From positions 1 through 26,144 of the IMG/VR virus record IMGVR_UViG_3300025098_000246: DNA of 26,144 nucleotides; one strand, written 5' to 3'. The notes beneath the pieces are model-generated. The model ran no database searches, was not told the origin of the DNA, and saw only the letters and a program-made list of their open reading frames with translations. Source of the DNA: a virus. Shown here in pieces: positions 1 through 7,731 of this stretch (within the stretch, counting starts at the first letter, position 1; every line of letters starts with the position of its first letter). The translations under genes and the position numbers were made by a program.

Positions 1-1700
1 TTCTTTTTAGATACCACGTAGTTTATAAAATGACTAATATTGTTTTCAACTACGGTCCAAGCATTATACCATTCAATTATTAAAAGTAATTGCTCGTGAG
101 TTTTATTTATATCATCATATCTACCTGACCAAGCACATACAAGTTTATCAGGTTCAACAAAAGTTTCAATGCCGTCTAGAGTTTCTCTTCTTACCTCTAC
201 TGCATTTTTATAAACAAAGATACTACACAATGAATCGGAGGTTGTTGTTTTACCTTCAGATACAGGGTCAATAGATGCATAGTACATACCAAACTCAGGA
301 TTCTTTACAGGTCTTTCATAAACAACAGGAATACCTCTCTTATCTTGCATCTTTTTATCTACCGGAAACTGTGATATTGGATTTCTTCTGCTGATAGATG
401 CTGTTATACCATCTTGAGTTCTTTCAAGTTCTATATGTTCGTATGAATACTCTTTATCTTCAATTTTTTTAAGCTGCTTAGATATTATACCTTGTGGAAA
501 TATAGATTCTTTTCTATAAGCAAATCCTTCTGCAATATTTGTTGGTTTTTGGGATATCCTTAGTTGGTATTGTTCAGGATTTAATTTATTTTTCCAATCT
601 TCTCTTTCAGCCATTATAGCCTCTAAAGCTTCTTCTACTTTAGAGTTACCAAACTCATCAATATACGGTGGCATAGACCATTGCTCTGGAATAAATAAAC
701 CAGATAAACCAATAGTACCATCTTTGTCTAAAAGATCTGTTTTAACAGGATATATATCATTATTTATAGGATTAAGAATCATATCCTTAAGAGGATTACA
801 TTGATCTAAATCACCAACAGATCCTGCTGCAATAAATTGACCTGTAGTCATCATACCGGAAGACATTGCAGGACGCAAATACTCATATGTATCTGCCATC
901 TTAGGTGCAATACCTGCCTCCTCATGAAAGAAGTAAGTTGTTGGTCCCCCTACTCCAGTTGTTGCATTCTTTTCAAATGATGCACCTTGTATTTTAGATT
1001 TTAAACCTTTACTTGTTTTTCTATTACCTACTCTAACTTCAATCTGTTGCTGCCAAAGTAAAACCTTTTCCGGGTTACTCGGTCTATACCAAGCAGTATG
1101 CTCATTAAGAAAGTCTTTATATTCTTCCAAAAACTTCCAGGATCCCTTATCATTTATGTAATCTTTAAGGCTAGCTCCAATCTTACATACACTACCTTCT
1201 TCAAACCAGTATGTGTTTATGATTTTACCCATGTGAAAGTAAGAAGAAGCTATCTGACGTTTTTTGAATATAGCAGCATGTTTATTGCTAAGTTCTGCTA
1301 TTACTTCATATAGAGCCATATGATATTGAGCATCTCTAACTTTAGCAAAACCATATGCCTTCTCCTCCTTATCATATATAGGAAGAAAGTTTAACCACAT
1401 ATAATAATCCCTAGTTAAGTACCAAGTTTTATTGTTATTCTGGTATATTACACCAAGCCTGCATTTTGCTTTTTCCGCATCCCAATATTTTCTAAAGTCT
1501 TTACCTCCATTTGGGGCATTTAAGTATACACCCGTAGTATTAAATTTTCTAGCTTCTTGATTAAATATTTTAGATGTTTCATCAAATTCATATTTACCAG
1601 GCTCCTTAAATAAAGGCAATAAAAAATCTAACCACTCCCGATCAGTGTCAAAAGTGGTTGTTGTCCAATCTCCATTTAAATATGTAGGAACTATTCTCAC
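1..1700 (-). CDS. Terminase large subunit (TerL), 3' end cut by window
   Basis: This is the DNA-packaging motor: an ATPase plus nuclease that cuts concatemeric DNA and pumps it into the prohead. I translated 566 residues; the C-terminus lies beyond the left edge. The start is GTG at 1700, whose GTGA overlaps the stop of the GroES-like gene. The ATPase domain shows a deviant Walker A (KKRQIASS, about residues 146-153), a Walker B-like FFHEEAG (257-263) and a motif-C-like strand FIAAGS (289-294). The nuclease domain has ASIDP (475-479) supplying the first catalytic Asp and TVVENN (549-554) near the expected second acidic site. Lack of a GK[ST] lysine is odd, but lambda gpA also uses a deviant P-loop with the lysine at its first position. 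Length and motif order fit TerL of crAss-like phages. Identification is confident; the group assignment is inference. Confidence 0.9.
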   Translation of the reverse strand, partial: MRIVPTYLNGDWTTTTFDTDREWLDFLLPLFKEPGKYEFDETSKIFNQEARKFNTTGVYLNAPNGGKDFRKYWDAEKAKCRLGVIYQNNNKTWYLTRDYYMWLNFLPIYDKEEKAYGFAKVRDAQYHMALYEVIAELSNKHAAIFKKRQIASSYFHMGKIINTYWFEEGSVCKIGASLKDYINDKGSWKFLEEYKDFLNEHTAWYRPSNPEKVLLWQQQIEVRVGNRKTSKGLKSKIQGASFEKNATTGVGGPTTYFFHEEAGIAPKMADTYEYLRPAMSSGMMTTGQFIAAGSVGDLDQCNPLKDMILNPINNDIYPVKTDLLDKDGTIGLSGLFIPEQWSMPPYIDEFGNSKVEEALEAIMAEREDWKNKLNPEQYQLRISQKPTNIAEGFAYRKESIFPQGIISKQLKKIEDKEYSYEHIELERTQDGITASISRRNPISQFPVDKKMQDKRGIPVVYERPVKNPEFGMYYASIDPVSEGKTTTSDSLCSIFVYKNAVEVRRETLDGIETFVEPDKLVCAWSGRYDDINKTHEQLLLIIEWYNAWTVVENNISHFINYVVSKK

Positions 1701-1960
1701 ATTTCTACTATTGCAAGTATAGTATCAACATTAATTAGCTGATGATTTTTACCATCATGTTTCATACTAACTCCTTCTGCATATTCCGCATACTTAACAA
1801 TATCCCCAACCTTTACAGATGTTACATCCTGACCTATAGCAATTACATCTGCCATATAATCTTTTGATGTATTCGGATTTATAATATCAGTACCTGGGAA
1901 AAATTCCTGCGGCTGTCTATCCTTGATTAATACTTTTCTACCTATTGGTGTTACTTTCAT
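1697..1960 (-). CDS. GroES-like co-chaperonin (Cpn10 family)
   Basis: This 87-residue protein matches the GroES/Cpn10 fold. It opens with PIGRKVLIKDR (GroES: PLGDRVLVK...), has a glycine-containing segment at 20-33 where the mobile loop lies, then ADVIAIGQ (37-44), VKVGDIVKYAEYAEG (49-63) and the final strand INVDTILAIVEM (76-87). Cpn10 proteins cap the GroEL cage; phage versions such as T4 gp31 replace host GroES so that the major capsid protein folds properly. It is slightly shorter than the usual 95-97 residues. It lies directly before TerL, overlapping its start by four bases, so co-expression with late genes is expected. No GroEL partner is visible, so it probably works with the host chaperonin. 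Confidence in the family is high; the capsid-folding role is inferred from T4. Confidence 0.85.
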   Translation of the reverse strand: MKVTPIGRKVLIKDRQPQEFFPGTDIINPNTSKDYMADVIAIGQDVTSVKVGDIVKYAEYAEGVSMKHDGKNHQLINVDTILAIVEM

Positions 1961-1970
1961 TGGTTTTTAT

Positions 1971-2489
1971 TTACATTTGATCGTAGGCCAACCCTTGACC
2001 TCCCCTTACTGATGATTGTTGCTCATCTTTTAAATCTTTATATGCACCTTTAAATGACTGCCTAATGCTATCAAAGTCCTTAGCAACGGCTCTTATTTGG
2101 CTAATATTACCATCTCTGCCATCTGTTATCTGAGTATTAGCCATATATGTTGCCATATTGTCTAAAGCCTTCTTAATACCCATATATGCACGCATTGTAG
2201 GTGTTTCATACAGTTTATTGCACATATCTAATGCTAATCTTATTTTACTGTCTTCAGTAGACTCTTCTAAAGCCACCTCTTCTATGATAATATCTTCTTT
2301 CTCATGCTCTGGCAAATGAAAGAAAGGATTCATATCTGGATTAGGACAGCTCATATAGAATAAGTATTTGAATATACTTAAATGACTATCTGGATACTCA
2401 TCCATTATATCCTTTAAAAAGTTTAAACTATAACAGTGTTCTGTTAAAACAAGAGCTCCATTATCTATTTCAAAAAGTTTTATTAACAT
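1971..2489 (-). CDS. Conserved hypothetical protein next to packaging genes
   Basis: I do not recognise this 172-residue protein. The start MLIKLFEID at 2489 is chosen because it sits one base after the stop of the upstream gene; a longer reading to 2537 would run into that gene. The sequence is mostly helical and acidic in the middle (EHEKEDIIIEEVALEESTED region), with a more basic and polar C-terminus containing GRDGNIS and FDSIRQSFKGAYKDLKDEQQ. It lies between the fibre-like gene and groES/terL in a tightly packed late operon. Candidate roles are a small terminase-like or minor virion protein, from position only; no helix-turn-helix or other diagnostic motif is evident. Confidence 0.6.
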   Translation of the reverse strand: MLIKLFEIDNGALVLTEHCYSLNFLKDIMDEYPDSHLSIFKYLFYMSCPNPDMNPFFHLPEHEKEDIIIEEVALEESTEDSKIRLALDMCNKLYETPTMRAYMGIKKALDNMATYMANTQITDGRDGNISQIRAVAKDFDSIRQSFKGAYKDLKDEQQSSVRGGQGLAYDQM

Positions 2490-2490
2490 A

Positions 2491-3267
2491 TTAGTATGTT
2501 TTGTAAAGTGTAAATTGATGAGTGTAAATAATATCACTTGTACTTGCTTGATTCCATTGAACTAAAATATCTAATGTAAGATCAATTGTTGTATCTAATA
2601 TTTCAGTATCATTAAATGCCACACCCTCATAACTACCTGTATTTCTATTATATATAAAATTACCATTTGATTTTACAGTCCCAAGTGCACCTATTGCAGC
2701 TATTGTAAAATCAATTTCCATTTCCCAAGATTGAGTAGTTGCTGCTTCTAACGATATTAAACCTGTTGTTGCTAATATAATACCATCAGCTTTTGCAGTA
2801 ATTGTTATCTCATGATTATTCAATGTAGAAATAACACCGCCTATTTTACCATGATAGCTATCCCCTATTTCAAAAGTATTTGCGGGCACAGTTAAAGAAC
2901 CTACTCCAGATCCCACTATAGTTGATTCTGTTGTTGTATTTGTAACTATAGGTCCTTGTTGCGTTTGAGAATATAGCCCTATGCTAGGTAAAGCAACACC
3001 ACCTGGCAATAATGCTGCAAATTCAGCAGGTGTCATATTGATTATAATAGATTGTGTTGAGCCAGTTAACCAAACTTCAGTAATATCATCTCTTAAGGAA
3101 ACGTTTGAAGTACGTATATCTCCTATAATATATTTAGAATATGATGCAACTAAAGATAAATCTAAACTTATTTGCTTTCTAACTAATTCTTTTGGATTTG
3201 TACCGTAAGGGCTAGATTGAGTCAGTATAGTTCTTACTGCAAAACCATCTAATATTGTATATGCCAT
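2491..3267 (-). CDS. Beta-rich fibre / capsid decoration protein
   Basis: This 258-residue protein probably forms a trimeric appendage on the head or tail. The start MAYTILDGFA at 3267 overlaps the stop of the nuclease gene by one base; the seven-residue longer start lies inside that gene. The N-terminal ~90 residues form a small mixed domain. A Thr/Ser/Gly-rich linker (about 103-122) follows, then a beta-sandwich-like C-terminal domain with SLTVPANTFEIGDSYHGKIGG and a final TLDILVQWNQASTSDIIYTHQFTLYKTY region (about 123-258). From memory, this C-terminal pattern (VPANTF.GDSY...KIGG...LDI..QW......Y...LYK.Y) occurs at the ends of surface fibres in marine viruses. Low charge and abundant Thr/Ile suit a virion surface protein. 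It could be a head fibre or receptor-binding tip. Confidence 0.6.
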   Translation of the reverse strand: MAYTILDGFAVRTILTQSSPYGTNPKELVRKQISLDLSLVASYSKYIIGDIRTSNVSLRDDITEVWLTGSTQSIIINMTPAEFAALLPGGVALPSIGLYSQTQQGPIVTNTTTESTIVGSGVGSLTVPANTFEIGDSYHGKIGGVISTLNNHEITITAKADGIILATTGLISLEAATTQSWEMEIDFTIAAIGALGTVKSNGNFIYNRNTGSYEGVAFNDTEILDTTIDLTLDILVQWNQASTSDIIYTHQFTLYKTY

Positions 3268-4076
3268 TATCTTTTTTGTTTTAACCAATTTATTAAAGCA
3301 ATAACTTCAGCTTTTAAATATGGTAGTTCATACATTTTTATCTCATCTAAAACAGGTTCTCCGTTTATATGCTCATTGATCGGATACCCATTTTTATCCT
3401 CACCTAATTGTTTAAACTTTACATGTTGAACTATAAGTTTACCTATTTTAAGTTTAGGATTGTGCTTTTTAATAATATACGCATAAATACTAAGCTGTAG
3501 ATTATAATGATTCAAATTACAGTCATCCAAATGACCTACTGGATTATACATCATCTTTGTTATACCTTCCCAGTTTGTAAATCCCTTTTCTTTAATCTCC
3601 TTATTTGTCTTATAATCAGTGATATTAATTGTATTATTTACAATCTCAACTAAATCAGCTTGACCGCATAAAGCAGCGGACTTTAAATAAACAAAATGTT
3701 CAGGATAAACACCATCTTCTAATTTTTGCTCTGGAGCAACCTTAACTCCTGAGTTATCAATAATTGGTTTTACAATAGGCATTTTAACACCATACCTTTC
3801 AATAGTATCTAAAGATAAAAGATCAGCTTCCCTTTGATTATGATAAAAATTACCAAGCTTAATTGCTCTTTGTGATTCATTATCCCAAGCTTGTAGTATT
3901 TCTTTTGGTGTCATACCATACCATTTAGACTTTTTGTTTTTACAAGACTTTTTTGCTTGAGCTTTAGCATCAAAAGGAGGCTTAAACATCCCTATAAATG
4001 ATGTAACACTAGTCCATTTTATTTCTTCCCCAACACTTTCATAAACATGACCATCTTCTTTAAATATTAATCCCAT
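3267..4076 (-). CDS. PD-(D/E)XK family nuclease (RecB/Cas4-like)
   Basis: This 269-residue protein has the motif order of RecB/Cas4-type nucleases: GNFYHNQRE (75-83, histidine-containing helix motif I), GQADLVE (138-144, catalytic Asp) and DYKTNKE (154-160, the D/E-X-K strand: Asp154, Lys156, Thr157). A Gln/Tyr-containing helix (NLQLSIYAYIIKK) completes the core. Such enzymes cut DNA with divalent metals in phage recombination, resolution or genome processing; a PD-(D/E)XK nuclease of this sort is a standard component of crAss-like genomes. The upstream gene ends a few bases away and the downstream fibre-like gene overlaps by one base, so it is co-transcribed with virion genes. Whether it is an exonuclease or a structure-specific endonuclease cannot be told. 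Confidence 0.85.
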   Translation of the reverse strand: MGLIFKEDGHVYESVGEEIKWTSVTSFIGMFKPPFDAKAQAKKSCKNKKSKWYGMTPKEILQAWDNESQRAIKLGNFYHNQREADLLSLDTIERYGVKMPIVKPIIDNSGVKVAPEQKLEDGVYPEHFVYLKSAALCGQADLVEIVNNTINITDYKTNKEIKEKGFTNWEGITKMMYNPVGHLDDCNLNHYNLQLSIYAYIIKKHNPKLKIGKLIVQHVKFKQLGEDKNGYPINEHINGEPVLDEIKMYELPYLKAEVIALINWLKQKR

Positions 4077-4081
4077 TATTT

Positions 4082-4273
4082 CTATTTATTTAAGTTAAAT
4101 GCTTTACATACTGCATTACCAAACTCACTATCATTAGGATACTTATCTCTAAGCTCTTGCAACCTTATATGAGTCATATTTGTATATTTAACAGATACAT
4201 CGTGTGTTGAGTTTGTATATTCACGAGTATCTCTAAGCTTATCCATATATTTTTTCAATTTACTCGCCATCAT
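4082..4273 (-). CDS. Small hypothetical protein
   Basis: An unrecognised 63-residue basic protein. Two in-frame ATG codons (4273 and 4270) give MMASKL or MASKL; both overlap the end of the Cys-rich zinc protein gene by 11-14 bases, which suggests translational coupling. The content is helical and charged (LKKYMDKLRDTREY, LQELRDKYPNDSEFGNAVCKAF). It has no signal peptide or metal motif. It lies between the zinc protein and the nuclease in the late operon. Confidence 0.55.
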   Translation of the reverse strand: MMASKLKKYMDKLRDTREYTNSTHDVSVKYTNMTHIRLQELRDKYPNDSEFGNAVCKAFNLNK

Positions 4274-4580
4274 TTAATTTTTCAATTAATAAATCTTCTT
4301 CATCTTCACTCATTATAGCGGGCCACTTACCTCTAGGGCATTCTGAAGATAAAGATCTTGTCTTTAACTCTAAACTGCATCCACATTCAGCACAACAAGG
4401 TTCTGTACCTGACATCAAACAATGTAAACCTTCTCTATCTAGGGCTGTGCATTGTTTGCATATGTCAAATCTTGCCTCAGCTTCAGCTTCTATATGCTCT
4501 TGTTTAAAGATATTGTTCTTTATACCTTCTAATATCTGTTTACTATTCTTAAATGCTTTTAAATACTTACTCAGCCCCAT
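4260..4580 (-). CDS. Cys-rich zinc-binding protein ending in a CPRGKW motif
   Basis: This 106-residue protein has eight cysteines between 41 and 81: C41-x2-C44, C54, C62-C63-x2-C66-x-C68, and C81 in CPRGKW. That layout suggests one or two zinc sites. Small phage proteins with a terminal C-P-x-G-K-W motif are, from memory, common in Bacteroidetes and marine phages but have no assigned role. The N-terminal 40 residues are helical. It overlaps the HU/IHF-like gene at its start and the next small gene at its end, within the late operon. DNA or RNA binding is likely for a zinc ribbon but not shown. Confidence 0.65.
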   Translation of the reverse strand: MGLSKYLKAFKNSKQILEGIKNNIFKQEHIEAEAEARFDICKQCTALDREGLHCLMSGTEPCCAECGCSLELKTRSLSSECPRGKWPAIMSEDEEDLLIEKLNDGE

Positions 4581-4935
4581 TTCTTTTCTTTTTAAATTCT
4601 TGTTTTGCTACAATATTTGCTTGTATTTTATCTTTTAGTTCTTCCATCTTAAGTATCTTAGCTTTCATTGAAATAGTTCTATCATAACCTTTGTAAGTAT
4701 TATTTTCAAACTCTCCAAGTTTACTTTTATAAGCCTTAATTGACTTATCTAGTCTAGCCTTTCTTATTTTAAATGTACCCAAACCTTCAACAAAAATATT
4801 TGGGTGATCTAATGAACTTAATGCTTTTCTAACCTTACCATAATAAAATGCTATAAAATCTTCCACAACATTCTCATGTATATTTAATTCAGTTGCAATA
4901 TCCTTTCTAAATTTTTTATGATTCTTTGGATTCAT
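4567..4935 (-). CDS. HU/IHF-like DNA-binding protein
   Basis: This 122-residue protein resembles the HU/IHF family. It has an N-terminal helical part (ENVVEDFIAFYYGKVRKAL, 21-39) followed by IFVEGLGTFKIRK (47-59), matching the HU signature around GFGTF. After that it departs from bacterial HU: the usual DNA-embracing arm is replaced by a Lys-rich helical extension (60-122). IHF-like genes of this kind are a conserved pair in crAss-like phages. It would bend or compact phage DNA, perhaps for packaging or late transcription. The start at 4935 overlaps the preceding gene by 20 bases. The family call is good; the DNA-binding mode is uncertain because the arm is missing. Confidence 0.75.
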   Translation of the reverse strand: MNPKNHKKFRKDIATELNIHENVVEDFIAFYYGKVRKALSSLDHPNIFVEGLGTFKIRKARLDKSIKAYKSKLGEFENNTYKGYDRTISMKAKILKMEELKDKIQANIVAKQEFKKKRNGAE

Positions 4936-5287
4936 TACCTAATATTTTAAAATCTAGTAAAACGATTCCTGTAGTTTGAACCTTTATATCTTTAGATAAA
5001 GAAATAGTTTTTCTATTTACACCTGTTTTAATCAATAAATTCTTTTTCTCTGCTTTTGTTATTGCATTTCTAGCAGACTGAGGGCTTTTAAATATATTTA
5101 AGTCTGTAATTATTTTACAAAAAGCCGGTATATCTACATTATCATTTTTTGCAAGCTCACATAGACATTCTAAATCAGCTGAACTAATTTGAATTCTATT
5201 AAAAAAGCAATGAGTTAAAATTTGATACTTTATTGTATCATTTAAACTCGTTTTTATTTTCTTATCTACTTTATTTACAATTGCCAT
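4916..5287 (-). CDS. Putative winged-helix protein
   Basis: A 123-residue basic protein I cannot name. The middle portion (about 30-95) reads like a winged-helix fold: helices ISSADLECLCELA and IPAFCKIITDLNIF, then SPQSARNAITKAEKKNLLIK followed by short strands KTISLSKDIK. Such a pattern fits sequence-specific DNA binding. It lies directly upstream of the HU/IHF-like gene with a 20-base overlap, and downstream of the amidase gene by two bases. Paired with the HU-like protein it may regulate late genes or organise DNA. Function is inferred only from predicted fold and position. Confidence 0.5.
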   Translation of the reverse strand: MAIVNKVDKKIKTSLNDTIKYQILTHCFFNRIQISSADLECLCELAKNDNVDIPAFCKIITDLNIFKSPQSARNAITKAEKKNLLIKTGVNRKTISLSKDIKVQTTGIVLLDFKILGNESKES

Positions 5288-5289
5288 AA

Positions 5290-6207
5290 TTAAAAACTCA
5301 TTATCATATCAATCATATCAGGATCTGGATAAATATCCATCTTACCTTTTCTAACATTGGTATGAGATAGTAAACCTTTTATTTTCCCATAATAAGCATC
5401 CTCTTGAAATTCAAATGCTTTTATTGGACCATACTTCTTTATAAATTGCTGTAATCCTATACGCATATCAATACCGTCTCTTTCTTGAATGTATTTTAAC
5501 AACATATGCGTTTGTTCAACCTGCTTTGATGAATATTTATGCCAAAACTGACGTCCTTTAAAAGCCTTTTCAAGTTCAATAACTTGATCAGGATGCGCCT
5601 TTTTACCAACATAACTATTATGAGCATCATCAAGATAACCAATAGAACATATTTCTAATCCAATAGAGTGTCTGTTCATATATCCTGATCCAACTTTGCC
5701 TAAATGCCAACCATATCCATCTTCAGGAAATGCTTGCACCATAATACCATCATATTCATCATCACCTGTTCTATAGTTTTCACCACCTAAAACAAATTCC
5801 GTAGCAACACGCCCTCTTTTATCTCTCCCCCAATAATCTATGCATGCATAAGGATTTGATCCTCCAGCTGTATGATGTAAGAACATGTATTCATTCTTAA
5901 CATTCTTTTTTAGATATTCAGTTTGCCCTAAATAATATTTATGTATTCTTTGACCAAAGTTTGTTGTAAACCATTGACCTTCTCCATCAGTATCTTCATC
6001 AACAGCTTCTAAGGTAGGCTTGACAACTTGTAAAAGTTGCCAAGTATTTCTACCTACAATTCCATCTACCTTGATATCATTTTCTAATTGATATCTTATA
6101 ACAGCTTTTTTAGTACCAGATCCAAATATACCATCTGCTTTAATACCCAATAGCTGCTGTAGTTTTTTTACAGAATCACCTCTTGAACCTTTTTTAAGCA
6201 GTTGCAT
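5290..6207 (-). CDS. Endolysin: peptidoglycan-binding domain + N-acetylmuramoyl-L-alanine amidase
   Basis: This 305-residue enzyme cuts the bond between N-acetylmuramic acid and L-alanine in peptidoglycan. Residues 1-60 form a PG_binding_1 domain (GSRGDSVKKLQQLLGI, DGIFGSGT, DGIVGRNTWQLL). The Amidase_2/PGRP-like domain follows at about 100-295: FLHHTAGG (109-116) supplies the first zinc histidine, the NRHSIGLEI strand (178-186) is typical, and SHTNVRKGKMDIYPDP (281-296) supplies His282 and the lysine/aspartate of the K-x-D signature. The segment between 215 and 280 is longer than in minimal T7-type amidases. No signal peptide is visible, so release would need a holin or it acts as a virion-associated lysin. 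The start overlaps the stop of the upstream coiled-coil gene by one base. Confidence 0.9.
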   Translation of the reverse strand: MQLLKKGSRGDSVKKLQQLLGIKADGIFGSGTKKAVIRYQLENDIKVDGIVGRNTWQLLQVVKPTLEAVDEDTDGEGQWFTTNFGQRIHKYYLGQTEYLKKNVKNEYMFLHHTAGGSNPYACIDYWGRDKRGRVATEFVLGGENYRTGDDEYDGIMVQAFPEDGYGWHLGKVGSGYMNRHSIGLEICSIGYLDDAHNSYVGKKAHPDQVIELEKAFKGRQFWHKYSSKQVEQTHMLLKYIQERDGIDMRIGLQQFIKKYGPIKAFEFQEDAYYGKIKGLLSHTNVRKGKMDIYPDPDMIDMIMSF

Positions 6208-6476
6208 TAATCTCTTTTTAAGGTTCTTTGAACTTCTTTCTCTTCTCCTTCTTCTCCTGGACCATAAGCTTGAGCCATGAATGCCTGAGCTTGTAATCTT
6301 TTAGCTCTAGTCTCCTCAATCTTTGTCATTAACTCTTCATACTTAAGTTGAGTCTCAAGATGAGGTATTTGACTTTCATAATACTTTGTGATCTTTTCTC
6401 TTCTCTCAGCAATTTCTTTTTCTGTTAGCTGAGTCTTAACACCTTCTTCAGGTGCCTCTGTTTCTGTAGTTGCCAT
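6207..6476 (-). CDS. Small coiled-coil protein
   Basis: An 89-residue, strongly charged protein. MATTETEAPEE at 6476 is the preferred start: it lies about 27 bases after a Bacteroidetes-like promoter -7 box, while a longer reading would start upstream in the promoter. A Glu-rich N-terminal tail (1-20) precedes a long uninterrupted helix (about 20-75; EKEIAERREKITKYYESQ, LKYEELMTKIEETRAKRLQAQAF) likely to form a coiled coil, then an acidic GPGEEGEE linker. It is the first gene of the amidase-to-TerL unit. It may be a scaffold-like, virion or lysis-helper protein; nothing identifies it more precisely. Confidence 0.6.
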   Translation of the reverse strand: MATTETEAPEEGVKTQLTEKEIAERREKITKYYESQIPHLETQLKYEELMTKIEETRAKRLQAQAFMAQAYGPGEEGEEKEVQRTLKRD

Positions 6477-6494
6477 ATAAATTAAAATTTGGTT

Positions 6495-6532
6495 TATATG
6501 ACCAAGATACAAAAAAAAGTTTAAATGCCAGA
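6495..6532 (-). promoter_or_regulatory. Candidate Bacteroidetes-type promoter for the amidase-TerL unit
   Basis: On the minus strand TTTGTATCTTG occurs with the -7-like TATCTTG at 6509-6503, the same box as at the main late promoter. The -33 position (about 6530) has no TTG, so only half the consensus is present. It lies in the gap between the T9SS-cargo-like gene and the coiled-coil gene, leaving a leader of about 20 bases. Confidence 0.45.
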
Positions 6533-6535
6533 AGT

Positions 6536-7393
6536 TTAATTCTTTATTTTCTTCAGTACTACGTTTCCGTTAACTTCTAAAACAAAACCTTTATAAGATT
6601 TTTTTACTTCTTGACCTAACATATTATACAGCTTACTTTTATTACTTTCACGATAAAGGTAAATAGGAATAAACGATTCTTTTGCGCCATCTATATCTGT
6701 TTGCTTAAGCTTATAATAGACATAATTAAATAACACATCTTTATCTAGATATTCATAATTAATAACACTATTACTAAATCCCGCTGCTGGTATCTCATTA
6801 AGTAAATCCCAATCTTGTCCATTGTCAGATCTATACACACTAAAATAATCAGATTGGAATTCAGAAGCTGTTGACCATTTTAATAGCTGACCATCGTCCA
6901 CTACATCTCCAGAGAAGTCTAACAGCTCTACAGGCAAAGGTGTAGGATCATATATATCTAAAAAATTAACATGTGAGTACTTACCATTAAGATTACCTGT
7001 ACCAGATGTATTCAGAACAAACGCAAGAGCAATCGTTGTATTGGGTAGAGTAACTGAATAAAACCCATTAAGATTAGATATATCATAGAAAAACCAACCA
7101 TTGTCATAAAAATACAATCCAAAAACATCACCATTACGGACAACACTCTCCTGACTCCAAAGTAGCTCGACACTTGACCATGTACTAAAATCATAGATTG
7201 GGCTTTGGAATACGTAGAACTCACCCGCCAAATAGTTTCCTGTAATATTAAAGCAAAGATCACCAGCATGGGAACCAGTATTACCTCCGGGGCTAGTCCA
7301 CTCACCAGTATTGTCAAAACTATCAAACGGTTCACTAATTTGTCCATATCCTATAAAGCAATATAACAATAAACTAATTACTAAACTCTTCAT
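6536..7393 (-). CDS. Secreted protein with type IX secretion (T9SS) C-terminal sorting-like domain
   Basis: This 285-residue protein looks like host-type T9SS cargo. It starts with a signal peptide (MKSLVISLLLYCFIGYGQ; likely cleaved near residue 17-18). Residues 20-150 form a beta-rich jelly-roll-like domain (aromatic and Gly/Asn-rich). PLPVELLDFSG at 153-162 opens the fibronectin-like domain that typically precedes Bacteroidetes sorting domains (LLKWSTASEFQSDYFSVYRS, YYKLKQTDIDG). The end, LYNMLGQEVKKSYKGF...VLKKIKN (255-285), resembles a shortened type A sorting domain (usual: VYNxLGQxV...GxYxxxV...KxxxK). Known for hosts: the SPI inserts through Sec and T9SS moves the protein to the cell surface. 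On a phage this suggests a product displayed on the infected cell, or acquired host DNA. Its start overlaps the upstream gene by 20 bases, so it belongs to the late operon. Confidence 0.75.
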   Translation of the reverse strand: MKSLVISLLLYCFIGYGQISEPFDSFDNTGEWTSPGGNTGSHAGDLCFNITGNYLAGEFYVFQSPIYDFSTWSSVELLWSQESVVRNGDVFGLYFYDNGWFFYDISNLNGFYSVTLPNTTIALAFVLNTSGTGNLNGKYSHVNFLDIYDPTPLPVELLDFSGDVVDDGQLLKWSTASEFQSDYFSVYRSDNGQDWDLLNEIPAAGFSNSVINYEYLDKDVLFNYVYYKLKQTDIDGAKESFIPIYLYRESNKSKLYNMLGQEVKKSYKGFVLEVNGNVVLKKIKN

Positions 7394-7682
7394 CCATTAT
7401 TTTTTTTAATTCTGCACACCTTAAATAATATTCCGGTTGATCTATATTCACATAGTAATCAATAATATCCTGAATATCTTTTTTGGTTGGACCGTCAGAA
7501 GGATCATAAGACATAAGAGTGCTAATACCAAACTTATGCTTCTCAGTCAACAAATCCTCAAAGGTTAATTCATTTGTCAATACCGCATAAGAGTTTTCAT
7601 ACGCAATATCTAACATTGCTTGTTCCATTAGTATTCTTTGCTCATCTGTAATACCACCGTGCTCTTCCTCTGGTTCTTCCAT
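7374..7682 (-). CDS. Conserved hypothetical acidic protein, first gene of the late operon
   Basis: A 102-residue acidic helical protein. After an acidic start (MEEPEEEHGG) it has two helical blocks (EQRILMEQAMLDIAYENS; LTFEDLLTEKHKFGISTL), then DPSDGPTKKDIQDIIDYYV and a C-terminal EYYLRCAELKKIMDEE helix. The end resembles a UvrB/UvrC-type helical hairpin (E-Y-x-x-C-A-x-L-K-x-I), which often mediates protein contacts. It is the first gene transcribed leftwards from the strong candidate promoter at 7702-7731, with a leader of only about 13 bases. The function is unknown. Confidence 0.65.
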   Translation of the reverse strand: MEEPEEEHGGITDEQRILMEQAMLDIAYENSYAVLTNELTFEDLLTEKHKFGISTLMSYDPSDGPTKKDIQDIIDYYVNIDQPEYYLRCAELKKIMDEEFSN

Positions 7683-7694
7683 GTGTTACTTCTT

Positions 7695-7731
7695 TATACA
7701 ACAAGATACAAAATTTCTATCCCCCATCCAA
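7695..7731 (-). promoter_or_regulatory. Candidate Bacteroidetes-type promoter for the leftward (late) operon
   Basis: Read on the minus strand: TTG at 7731-7729, exactly 20 bases of spacer, then TATCTTG at 7708-7702, preceded by TTTTG. This matches the Bacteroidetes pattern TTTG/TTG, 19-21 nt, TAnnTTTG apart from the -7 box's last bases. The start codon of the first late gene is at 7682, so the leader would be very short. Confidence 0.6.

Noticed and set aside
7012-7347. Minus-strand frame overlapping the T9SS-cargo-like gene in another frame.
   Set aside because: It lies wholly inside the signal-peptide gene, whose protein has clear domains.
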